Assembly (NCBI GenBank): GCA_016201085.1
Contig: JACQDO010000064.1
Span: 1-9,655 of the forward strand
Length of the DNA stretch: 9,655 nucleotides
Direction of reading: 5' to 3'
From: Hyphomicrobiales bacterium
GTDB taxonomy: Bacteria; Pseudomonadota; Alphaproteobacteria; Rhizobiales; Xanthobacteraceae
Part shown: positions 1 through 5,829 of the stretch, piece by piece
Position numbering within the stretch: the first letter of the stretch is position 1
How the letters are laid out: the number at the start of each line of letters is the position of its first letter
Made by a program: the position numbers and the translations under genes
Notes under the pieces: model-generated
What the model was told of the DNA's origin: nothing
Seen by the model: the letters and a program-made list of their open reading frames with translations, nothing else
The model's database searches: none

Positions 1-377
1 CGCTGCGCGGCGCCGAGCTGATCTTCATGCCGGCCGGCACCGACAAAGGGAAACTGTGGGCGAGCTGGCGCAACCTGATCTGGTCGCGCGCGATCGAGAA
101 CCTGGCGATCGTGGTGACGACGCAGAACCTGTTCAGCCATGCCGAGCGCGGGCTGGCCATGGTGGCGGCGCCGGAAGAAATATTGTTCGAGAGCACCGCC
201 GCCGGCCTGTTCATCGTCGACGTCAGTCTGGAGCGCGCGCGCGCGATGCGCACGAGCGCCGACAGCGTCACCTCCTCGGCCAGTTTCGGCGCCAAGCAGG
301 GCGTGCTCGGCCCGCAGTGGCAGCGGCCGGAATTGCGCGAGACCATGTATCCAAGACCGGGCGCGGCGGCGGAGTAA
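1..377 (+). CDS. Carbon-nitrogen hydrolase (nitrilase superfamily), C-terminal part
   Basis: The reading frame is open from the left edge (first full codon at base 3) to TAA at 375-377, so the start and the N-terminal part are missing. The visible ~124 residues fit the second half of a nitrilase-superfamily C-N hydrolase: a strand with LRGAELIFMPAG, then a tryptophan-rich helix leading to SRAIENLAIVVTTQN, the usual R-A-x-E-N helix and core strand that follow the nucleophile loop. Enzymes of this family cleave nitriles, amides or carbamoyl groups with a Glu-Lys-Cys triad; that triad would lie upstream and cannot be inspected, so the substrate is unknown. The C-terminal ~35 residues look like a low-complexity extension. 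It is followed by a repeat-filled spacer and then nudC on the same strand, so co-transcription is possible but not shown. Confidence 0.8.
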   Translation, partial: LRGAELIFMPAGTDKGKLWASWRNLIWSRAIENLAIVVTTQNLFSHAERGLAMVAAPEEILFESTAAGLFIVDVSLERARAMRTSADSVTSSASFGAKQGVLGPQWQRPELRETMYPRPGAAAE

Positions 378-402
378 CATCGGTGCCGCTGGCTCCTCTT
401 CA

Positions 403-578
403 CCTCTCCCATGGGGAGAGGTCGGATCGCGAAGCGATCCGGGTGAGGGGTTATGGCCTATCGAGACTCACTTGCCCCCTCACCCCAACCCTCTCCCCAG
501 TCGAAGTCGGATATATCCGACTTCGACCAGGCTAAAATGCCCAACTCGGGTGGACCCGAGTTGGGATGGGAGAGGGAG
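403..578. repeat. Nested palindromic intergenic repeat
   Basis: This spacer is almost all dyad symmetry. 403-410 pairs with 414-421 (CCTCTCCC/GGGAGAGG); 423-430 pairs with 434-441 (CGGATCGC/GCGATCCG around a GAA loop); 441-450 pairs with 477-486; and 489-497 pairs with 568-576 (CCCTCTCCC/GGGAGAGGG). Inside the last pair lie two more palindromes: a perfect 28-bp one at 500-527 (14-bp arms, no loop) and 540-551/554-565 (12-bp arms, 2-base loop). The outer CCTCTCCC-type repeat is familiar from intergenic regions of Bradyrhizobium and relatives; the inner pair looks like a second repeat inserted into its loop. No protein is predicted here. A transcript crossing it could fold into a multi-stem structure, with possible effects on read-through or mRNA stability. 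Confidence 0.8.
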
Positions 579-672
579 TTTGGCCGCATTCGCTGCACAT
601 CTGAATTTGCACCGCACGGCTGGGGACGTCCGCATTGCACTCACCCATTCCCCGTGCGAATTTGCGCGCCAC
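579..672. other. Leader of nudC, no clear signal
   Basis: These 94 bases separate the palindromic repeat from the chosen nudC start. The nudC frame stays open upstream through this stretch and the repeat, but the translation there is arginine/proline-rich and repeat-derived, so it is not treated as coding. I see no convincing -35/-10 pair and no good ribosome binding site before 673. Confidence 0.4.
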
Positions 673-1623
673 ATGCAATCTCGCCCCCCGCTCGGTCCGA
701 AACCCCGCCTCGGATATACCAACAGCCGCCTGGATCGCGCCGCCGAACGGCGCACGGACGAGGCCGCGCTCGCAAGGCTGGCGGCCGAGCGGCAGGCCGG
801 CGCCTATGCGATCGGCGGCGACCTGATCGTCATCAAGAAGGGCTCGCCGCTCAACGATCCGCTGTTTACGCTCGACGAAGCGCGCGCGCTCGGCGCCACC
901 GGCGAAACGGTGTTCCTCGGCCTGCTCGGCGAGGCCGGCAGGTTCGGCGTCGGCATCGCGCCCGCGGCCGCGGAGGAACTCAAAGCGCGCGGCGATTACA
1001 TCGTGACCGACCTGCGCACCATCGCGGTGAAGGGCCTGGTCGACAACGAGCATCTGCCGCCGATTGCCGAAGCCAAGGCGGTGCTGCATTGGCACCTGCG
1101 CCACCGCTTCTGCCCCAATTGCGGCGCCGCCACACAGGTCGTGCAAGGCGGCTGGCGGCGCGATTGCCCGGCCTGCAAGGCGGAACATTTCCCGCGCACC
1201 GATCCGGTGGTGATCATGCTGGCGGTGACCGGCGAGCGCTGCCTGCTCGGGCGCTCGCCCAGATTCCTGCCGACCATGTGGTCGTGCCTCGCCGGCTTCA
1301 TCGAGCCGGGCGAATCGATCGAGGATGCCGTGCACCGGGAGACGCGCGAGGAGGCCGGTATCGTGTGCGGCCGCGTGGGCTATTTCCGCTCGCAGCCCTG
1401 GCCGTTCCCGTCGTCGCTGATGATCGGCTGCCACGCCGAGGCGCTGACGCAGGAGATCGTGGTGGACAAGCAGGAACTCGAAGACGCCCGCTGGTTTAGC
1501 AAGGACGAGGTGGCGAGCATGCTGATGCGCCAGCACCCTGACGGCTTGACCACGCCGCCGCCGGTGGCGATCGCGCATCACATCATTCGCGCCTGGGTGG
1601 ACAACGAGATCGGCTTTGGCTAG
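673..1623 (+). CDS. nudC: NAD(H) pyrophosphatase / NAD-cap RNA hydrolase, Nudix family
   Basis: 316 aa. NudC hydrolyses NADH or NAD+ to (reduced) NMN plus AMP, and in E. coli removes NAD caps from RNA 5' ends; it is cytoplasmic, Mg/Mn- and Zn-dependent. The order is typical: an N-terminal Nudix-like domain (about 1-130), a four-cysteine zinc ribbon (C147, C150, C165, C168), then the catalytic Nudix domain. The Nudix box runs from G208 to I230 and matches GX5EX7REUXEEXGU fully. The family signature SQPWPFPSS follows at 240-248, which separates NudC from other Nudix enzymes. ATG 673 is chosen because the protein from there (PRLGYTNSRLDRAAERR) starts as alphaproteobacterial NudC proteins do; there is no clear Shine-Dalgarno sequence. 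It is longer than E. coli NudC (257 aa) because of the N-terminal domain, as usual in this class. The kinase follows on the same strand. Confidence 0.95.
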   Translation: MQSRPPLGPKPRLGYTNSRLDRAAERRTDEAALARLAAERQAGAYAIGGDLIVIKKGSPLNDPLFTLDEARALGATGETVFLGLLGEAGRFGVGIAPAAAEELKARGDYIVTDLRTIAVKGLVDNEHLPPIAEAKAVLHWHLRHRFCPNCGAATQVVQGGWRRDCPACKAEHFPRTDPVVIMLAVTGERCLLGRSPRFLPTMWSCLAGFIEPGESIEDAVHRETREEAGIVCGRVGYFRSQPWPFPSSLMIGCHAEALTQEIVVDKQELEDARWFSKDEVASMLMRQHPDGLTTPPPVAIAHHIIRAWVDNEIGFG

Positions 1624-1710
1624 CGCATGATCCCGAAAAGTGGGAACCGGTTTCCCGCCTTCGCGAAGCCCGCTTCGGCGGGCGAAGGAAGGTCGGACAA
1701 GATCATGCGC
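1623..1710. repeat. Hyphomicrobiales-type GCGCATGATC palindromic repeat with inner palindrome
   Basis: The element is bounded by perfect 10-bp inverted ends, GCGCATGATC at 1623-1632 and GATCATGCGC at 1701-1710. The left half continues as CCGAAAAGTGGGAACCGG, a motif I recognise as a very common intergenic repeat in Bradyrhizobium and related genomes, where the right half usually follows at once (compare TCGGACAAGATCATGCGC at 1693-1710). Here the two halves are separated by a second palindrome, CCTTCGC at 1658-1664 pairing with GCGAAGG at 1682-1688, with an inner GAAGC/GCTTC stem at 1665-1676. The left end starts right after the nudC stop codon, and the right end contains the ATG used by the next gene. 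Confidence 0.85.
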
Positions 1711-2622
1711 AATCAAAACGCACCGAAAATCCTGTGCGCCGGCATCGCGGTGCAGGACATCGTCATGCGCGTGCAGAATTTCCCGGCGCCCGGCGCAAAA
1801 GTCCCGGCCTCGGAATTCATCGTCACCGGCGGCGGCTGTGCCGCCAATGCGGCGGTGACCGTCGCGCGGCTCAAAGGCCGCGTGGTCTTCGCCGGGCCGC
1901 TCGGCGGCGGCAACGACGCGGTGAGCGAGCGCATCGTCGCGGATTTGACCGCCGAGGGCATCGATTGCAGCGGCGCCGTGCGCGTTGCCGGCGGCACCGC
2001 CTCGGTGTCGCTCATCCTGATCGATGCGCGCGGCGAGAAGACCATCGCCACGCGGCGCGGCATCGGACTCGGTAAGGCGCTGCCGGCGGATGCCGACAAG
2101 CTCCTGGCCGATGCCGACGCCGTGCTGGTCGACAACCGCTTCCCCGAATTCGTGACGGCGGTGTGCCGGGCGGCGCGGCTGCGAAATATTCCGGTGGTGA
2201 TCGATCTCGATCAGGCGACACGCGTGGACGATCCCCTGCTCGCGCTCGGCACGCATGTGATCGCGTCGGCCGAAGCCCTGCGCGCCACCACCGGCCTTGA
2301 CGATGACCGCGCCGGCTTGCGGCGCCTGGCCGAACAACTGAAATGCTTCCTCGCCGTCACCGACGGGCCGCATGGCGTCACCTGGCTCGACGCCGGCCAT
2401 GCGCGGCATATGCCGGCCTTCAAAGTCGAGGCGATCGATTCGCTCGGCGCCGGCGACGCCTTCCACGGCGCCTTCACGCTGGCGCTGGCGGAAGGGCGCG
2501 ATGTCGAAGACGCCATGCGCTTTGCCGGCGCCACCGCCGCGCTCAAATGCACCAAGTTCGGCGGCGCCTCGGGCGCGCCCACGCGCGCGGAGGTGGAGGA
2601 ATTTCTTAAGCGGCAGAGCTAA
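1705..2622 (+). CDS. PfkB-family sugar kinase, YihV (sulfofructose kinase)-like
   Basis: 305 aa from ATG 1705, a normal length for ribokinase/PfkB kinases, which transfer the ATP gamma-phosphate to a sugar or nucleoside hydroxyl. Visible landmarks: GGGCAANAA (42-50) for the first PfkB signature, and DSLGAGDAFHG (245-255) for the second, with D251 as the expected catalytic base and GAGD as the anion hole. The C-terminus, PAFKVEAIDSLGAGDAFHG followed by RFAGATAALKCTKFGG, is strikingly like E. coli YihV (from memory), so it belongs near the sulfofructose/ketohexokinase branch. No other sulfoglycolysis gene is visible, so the substrate is unproven. An upstream in-frame ATG at 1627 lies inside the palindromic repeat and is rejected. 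AAGGAAGG at 1685-1692 may act as ribosome binding site for ATG 1705. The stop is one base from the stop of the opposing gene. Confidence 0.85.
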   Translation: MRNQNAPKILCAGIAVQDIVMRVQNFPAPGAKVPASEFIVTGGGCAANAAVTVARLKGRVVFAGPLGGGNDAVSERIVADLTAEGIDCSGAVRVAGGTASVSLILIDARGEKTIATRRGIGLGKALPADADKLLADADAVLVDNRFPEFVTAVCRAARLRNIPVVIDLDQATRVDDPLLALGTHVIASAEALRATTGLDDDRAGLRRLAEQLKCFLAVTDGPHGVTWLDAGHARHMPAFKVEAIDSLGAGDAFHGAFTLALAEGRDVEDAMRFAGATAALKCTKFGGASGAPTRAEVEEFLKRQS

Positions 2623-2623
2623 T

Positions 2624-2776
2624 CTATTTCTTCGACGGACAGGGCGCGCCGCAGGGCGCGCAGGCGCCGGCGAAATCCTCCGGCGACACCGCGCGGCCGC
2701 TCGACGGGCTGACAAGATGGTTGCCGACAATCGCCACCAGCCCGAGTAAAACGACAACGATGTAAGTTTTTCTCAT
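2624..2776 (-). CDS. Small exported Cys-rich peptide (hypothetical)
   Basis: 50 aa, not recognised as a named family. MRKT is followed by a hydrophobic segment (about residues 5-22) typical of a signal peptide or membrane anchor, then a polar stretch and a C-terminal CAPCGAPCPSKK with three cysteines in a CxxCxxxC arrangement. The ATG lies five bases after the intended stop of the YeeE-type transporter, so translational coupling is plausible, although no strong ribosome binding site is seen. Its position at the end of a sulfurtransferase-transporter unit, together with periplasmic cysteines, suggests a role in handling thiols, sulfane sulfur or metal; that is inference. In the present sequence the frameshifted transporter reads on in frame into this gene. 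Whether it is expressed independently cannot be judged from the sequence. Confidence 0.5.
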   Translation of the reverse strand: MRKTYIVVVLLGLVAIVGNHLVSPSSGRAVSPEDFAGACAPCGAPCPSKK

Positions 2777-2781
2777 CGTAA

Positions 2782-3631
2782 TCACTCGCGCGACAGGCCG
2801 AACAGCGGCCGCAGGCGGATGCCGATCAGACAACCCGGCAGCGCGGCGGCAAACCACACCCAACCGTGCAGCGAGCCGGAGGCGACGCCGCCGACAAAGG
2901 CGCCGATATTGCAGCCGAAGTGCGAACACCGCGAGGCAGAGCAAGCCGATGGCCACGCCGCCGACGATGTAAGCGCGCGACGGCATGAAGCCGGCGCCGC
3001 GCCACCGGGCGATGGCCGCGATCAGGACGGCGGCAAGCGCCAGGCTCGCCTGCGTCGCCGCCAATCCGCCCCAGGGGCCAAGGTAGTCCGCCGCCAGGAT
3101 CGGATCGACACCGCCGAGCTTCAGAAACGACGGCAGCGACAGGCTGCCGAAAACGCTGCCCACGATGAAGAACGCCAGCGCGAGCAACATGCGTCCCGAC
3201 CCGCCGCCGACCGTGTAGAGCGTGCCGGAGCCGCAGCCATTGGCAAGCTGCATGCCGATGCCGAACACGAAGGCGCCGACGATCAGCGAAGCGCCCAGCG
3301 GCGCGATGGCGCCGCCGAATTTCGGCAGTAGCGCCGCCACCGGGACGACCGCCAAGGCGCAAATCGCGATCACCAGCAGTCCGCCGACGAGGCCGCCAGC
3401 CTCCCCGCGCGTGAGGAAGCGCCGCCACGAGGCGGTGAAACTGAATTCAGCTTTCAGAAAGGCGATGCCGAGGCCGAAGCCGCCGAGGATCAGCGCGGCC
3501 GAGGCGGGCTGGCCGTCGAGCAGCACCAGCGCCACCAGGATCGCGGTGGCGCCCAGCGCCAGCGCCAGGAACAGGCGGTCGATGCCAAGCGCAGCGCCCG
3601 CCGCGGGCGCCGTCACTGTTGCGGAGGTCAT
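2782..3631 (-). pseudogene. YeeE/YedE (TsuA-like) sulfur-compound transporter, internally deleted and frameshifted
   Basis: YeeE/YedE proteins are polytopic inner-membrane transporters; TsuA takes up thiosulfate through a pathway lined by conserved cysteines. Residues 1-237 (3631 down to 2921) read as a normal first half, with several hydrophobic helices and the pore motif ANGCGSGTLY (C133). After codon 237 the open frame turns into an arginine-rich tail. Reading one base further on, from 2919, gives 45 good family residues, starting FGCNIGAFVGG and ending RLRPLFGLSRE with TGA at 2782-2784: the conserved C-terminal pore motif and last helix. About 282 family residues are left against roughly 350 or more in relatives, and the helices expected before the second GCNIG motif are absent, so the lesion is an internal deletion of around 100 codons whose length is not a multiple of three. 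Start: ATG 3631; a TTG at 3667 overlaps the upstream gene. It lies directly after the sulfurtransferase. Confidence 0.8.
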
Positions 3632-3650
3632 GGCCGAATTGTTAGTCGCG

Positions 3651-4649
3651 TCAGGAGCCGAGGCCAAGTGTCTTCTTCAGATCGTCCCACTTGGTGCGCG
3701 ACGAGTCGATCGGTCGGCTGCCGTTGCTGGTCCATTCCACCATCGAGCCGGCATAGAGCCGCGTGTGCTGCTGGCCGAGCAGTTCGTGCAGCACGAACCA
3801 GTCGGTCGAGGCCCAGTGGCCGGTATTGCAATAGGCCACGACCGGGCCGCTCGGCAGGCGCGCAGCAAGCTTGGCCAGCTCCGCCTTCGGCTTCAGCCGG
3901 TTGGTGACGGGATCGTAGAACGCGGCGCTGTCGATGTTGAGCGCGCCCGGAATGTGGCCGTAGGCGTGCGAAGCCGGCGCCTTTTCCTTGCCATGGAAGA
4001 ACGAGGCCGGCCGCGCATCGACCAGCGTGGCGCCGCCCGACTTCTCGATTGACTCGACCTCGGCCGCATCGGCCAGCAGGCTCTTGTCGATCGAGGCGGT
4101 GAAGATCTTCGGCGACGGCGGCCGCACGCCGCTTTCGGTCGGCAAGCCGGCTTGCGTCCAGGCCGCCACGCCGCCGTCGAGAATCGAGACGTTCTTCACG
4201 CCGGTATATTTCAGCGTCCAATAGGTGCGCGCGGCCGAGCCGAAGTCGAGCACGTTGACGCCGGCCGGCACCAGCACGACGTGGCTGTCCTCGTCGATGC
4301 CGAGTTCGCCGATCAGCTTCTCGAGTTCCGCCGCGCTCGGCACCATGAACGGCACGTTGTTGCGGGTGACGCGCCAGCCGGCCTTGTCGTAGTCGCTGTG
4401 CACGCTGCCGGGGATGTGCGCGGCCGTATAGGCCGCAACGCCGCCACCACCGCCGACGGCCGAACGGATATCGAGCACCACCAGGTTGGGATCGCCCAAG
4501 TGCGCCTTGAGCCAGTCGACGCCGACCAGCGGCTGCGGCTCAGCGGCGTGCACGCCGGCCGCGGTCACGGCGAGCGTGGCGCTGAACAGCATGGCGGCGC
4601 CGAGACGGCGCAGCGCGCGGAGAGACCAAGTGGCAAGAATTTTTCGCAT
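3651..4649 (-). CDS. Exported tandem-rhodanese sulfurtransferase
   Basis: 332 aa with an N-terminal signal peptide (RRLGAAMLFSATLAVTAAG, cleavage likely after VHA at about residue 35), so probably periplasmic. Two rhodanese domains follow: about 40-170 (DWLKAHLGDPNLVVLDIRS, AAHIPGSVHSDY) and about 190-325 (TLVDARPASFF, GHIPGALNID). Rhodaneses pass sulfane sulfur from thiosulfate or mercaptopyruvate to a thiol acceptor through a catalytic cysteine. The C-terminal domain has it, C274 in the loop CNTGHWAS, while the corresponding N-terminal site has none (VPAGVNV), the usual inactive first domain. The CNTGHW loop differs from both the CRKGVT (thiosulfate) and CGSGVT (mercaptopyruvate) types, so the donor is uncertain. 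It is first in a - strand unit with the YeeE-type transporter, a common pairing, and is divergent from the DecR-like regulator. Confidence 0.9.
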   Translation of the reverse strand: MRKILATWSLRALRRLGAAMLFSATLAVTAAGVHAAEPQPLVGVDWLKAHLGDPNLVVLDIRSAVGGGGGVAAYTAAHIPGSVHSDYDKAGWRVTRNNVPFMVPSAAELEKLIGELGIDEDSHVVLVPAGVNVLDFGSAARTYWTLKYTGVKNVSILDGGVAAWTQAGLPTESGVRPPSPKIFTASIDKSLLADAAEVESIEKSGGATLVDARPASFFHGKEKAPASHAYGHIPGALNIDSAAFYDPVTNRLKPKAELAKLAARLPSGPVVAYCNTGHWASTDWFVLHELLGQQHTRLYAGSMVEWTSNGSRPIDSSRTKWDDLKKTLGLGS

Positions 4650-4702
4650 GGCTTGAGGTCCGTTCGAAATGCCGCGGAGGCGACGATAGATTGTTCTTGA
4701 AA

Positions 4703-4717
4703 TAGAATATTTTTCTC
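4703..4717. promoter_or_regulatory. Lrp-type binding box 1
   Basis: TAGAATATTTTTCTC matches 14 of 15 positions of the E. coli Lrp consensus YAGHAWATTWTDCTR. It lies in the AT-rich divergent promoter between the sulfurtransferase and the DecR-like regulator. On the + strand it exactly fills the 15-bp spacer between a possible -35 (TTGAAA, 4697-4702) and -10 (TATAAA, 4718-4723), so binding there would block or remodel that promoter. The spacer is short for a sigma-70 promoter, and the match is by eye. Confidence 0.5.
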
Positions 4718-4743
4718 TATAAAGACAGATATGGCTACAAAAT

Positions 4744-4758
4744 AAGAAAATATTACCA
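4744..4758. promoter_or_regulatory. Lrp-type binding box 2 (weaker)
   Basis: AAGAAAATATTACCA matches 12 of 15 positions of the same consensus. Its centre is 41 bp from the centre of box 1, close to four helical turns, so both would face the same side of the DNA, as expected for oligomeric Lrp-family proteins. In such AT-rich DNA a 12/15 match may be chance. Confidence 0.3.
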
Positions 4759-4809
4759 AGTTATGGCCAGAAAATAGGCTGCAACTTCGAAACTGCGAAG
4801 GAAAAGAGA

Positions 4810-5262
4810 ATGGACGCCATCGACCGCAAGATCCTCGCCGTCGTTCAGCAGGACGCCTCGCTCTCGGTCGCCGAGATCGGCCAGCGCGTCGGCCTGTCAT
4901 CGACGCCGTGCTGGAAACGTCTGCAGCGGCTGGAGGCGGACAAGGTGATCACGCGCCGGGTGGCGCTGATCGATCCGGACAAAGTCGGGCTCGGCATCAC
5001 CGTGTTCGCCTCGATCGAGACCGGCGACCATTCGCAGGACTGGCTGAAGAAGTTCGCCGACGTGGTGAGCGGAATGCCGGAGGTAATGGAATTCTACCGC
5101 ATGGCCGGCGACGTCGACTACATGCTGCGCGTGGTGGTGCCCGACATCGCCGGCTACGACGCCTTCTACAAGCGGCTGATCGCGACCGTGCCGCTCAAAA
5201 ACGTCACCTCGCGCTTCGCGATGGAACGGATCAAATCGACGACCGCGCTGCCGCTGCTTTAA
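4810..5262 (+). CDS. Lrp/AsnC-family regulator, DecR (YbaO)-like, probably cysteine/sulfur responsive
   Basis: 150 aa, full length for the family. An N-terminal AsnC-type helix-turn-helix (about 4-42) has the recognition helix SSTPCWKRLQRLE (30-42); a ligand-binding RAM domain follows (about 62-142) with MPEVMEFYRMAGDVDYMLRV and YDAFYKRL. TPCWKRL, MPEV, RMAG, DY, FYKRL and the ending VTSRFAMERIKSTTALP follow E. coli DecR closely (from memory), the L-cysteine-sensing activator of cysteine detoxification genes. The sequence thus predicts a DNA-binding octamer or dimer that responds to cysteine or a related sulfur compound; the ligand is inferred. It is divergent from the sulfurtransferase-transporter unit, which is the obvious target, and probably autoregulates. 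AAGGAAAAG just before ATG 4810 gives a good ribosome binding site. Its stop codon is one base from the stop of the opposing TadE-like gene. Confidence 0.88.
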   Translation: MDAIDRKILAVVQQDASLSVAEIGQRVGLSSTPCWKRLQRLEADKVITRRVALIDPDKVGLGITVFASIETGDHSQDWLKKFADVVSGMPEVMEFYRMAGDVDYMLRVVVPDIAGYDAFYKRLIATVPLKNVTSRFAMERIKSTTALPLL

Positions 5263-5263
5263 A

Positions 5264-5818
5264 TCAGGTGCAGGTGGTGCTGCCGTAGGTCGGCGCGGTG
5301 ATGCGCGGGGCCATGTACATCTGATCGGACAAAGTGAGCGTGCCGGTGATGGTGTAGCCGACCGTCGGCGTATAGGCGTAGGAAGCTTCGGCGTACACCA
5401 GCTGCGTATTCGGCACCGCCAGCGCGCTCGGAATCGACATCACGCCGCTCTTGATCGCGCCGTTGCGCGTCACGCTCCATTTGACCGTCGCCTTGCCGGT
5501 CGAGTCGATATTCAGACACGAGATCGACATCTTCAGCTTGCTGGCCGTATAAGGCGAAATGATCGCGCCCGACGCATCGAGAATATTGGTCATGTCGGAG
5601 GTCGTGATGGTCGAGACCTGCGACGTCAAGTTGGCGAGCGTGGCGGAGATCAGGCTGACTTTTCGGTCCGCGGCCACGCCGTCCGAGATTTCGGCGCAGC
5701 CGAGATAGAGTCCGATCATCAACGGCGCCAGCAAGGCAAATTCGACGGCCGAAACGCCGCGCCGGTCGCGCGCGTAGCGGCGAAGGGCCTGCGGCATATA
5801 AAGGGACATGACACTCAT
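5264..5818 (-). CDS. TadE-like pseudopilin (second of two)
   Basis: 184 aa from ATG 5818, with GAGG nine bases upstream; a longer frame up to 5935 overlaps the preceding gene and is rejected. A basic N-terminus (LRRYARDRRG) is followed by GVSAVEFALLAPLMIGLYLG: the TadE/TadG signature, with a possible prepilin peptidase site after G21 and the conserved E26 at position +5. After this single membrane helix comes a periplasmic domain rich in Ser/Thr and beta strands with C101 and C183, which could form a disulfide. TadE-type minor pilins prime or join Flp/Tad pilus assembly and, where studied, are cleaved by the Tad prepilin peptidase; cpaA at 8788 is the natural candidate. It starts 11 bases after the stop of the other TadE-like gene, so the two form an operon. 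Confidence 0.85.
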   Translation of the reverse strand: MSVMSLYMPQALRRYARDRRGVSAVEFALLAPLMIGLYLGCAEISDGVAADRKVSLISATLANLTSQVSTITTSDMTNILDASGAIISPYTASKLKMSISCLNIDSTGKATVKWSVTRNGAIKSGVMSIPSALAVPNTQLVYAEASYAYTPTVGYTITGTLTLSDQMYMAPRITAPTYGSTTCT

Positions 5819-5829
5819 GACATGTTGCC

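Noticed and set aside
423..565. CRISPR array or tRNA in the palindrome-rich spacer
   Set aside because: The palindromes differ from each other and do not repeat at regular spacing; no cloverleaf or CCA-like end is seen.
139..672. N-terminal extension of nudC to base 139
   Set aside because: The extra residues overlap the hydrolase gene in another frame and are then encoded by the repeat; homologues begin near ATG 673.
1627..1704. ATG 1627 as the kinase start
   Set aside because: It lies in the left arm of a dispersed repeat, and the added residues are repeat-encoded; PfkB proteins begin just before the strand KILCAGIAVQD.
532..2757. A 741-residue open frame on the - strand opposite nudC and the kinase
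   Set aside because: It mirrors two well-supported + strand genes, is rich in Arg/Ala/His without family motifs, and runs through both palindromic repeats; typical of GC-rich DNA.
3222..4052. A 276-residue + strand open frame opposite the transporter and sulfurtransferase
   Set aside because: Low-complexity Arg/Ala/Pro composition and no motifs; it is a shadow of the rhodanese and YeeE genes.
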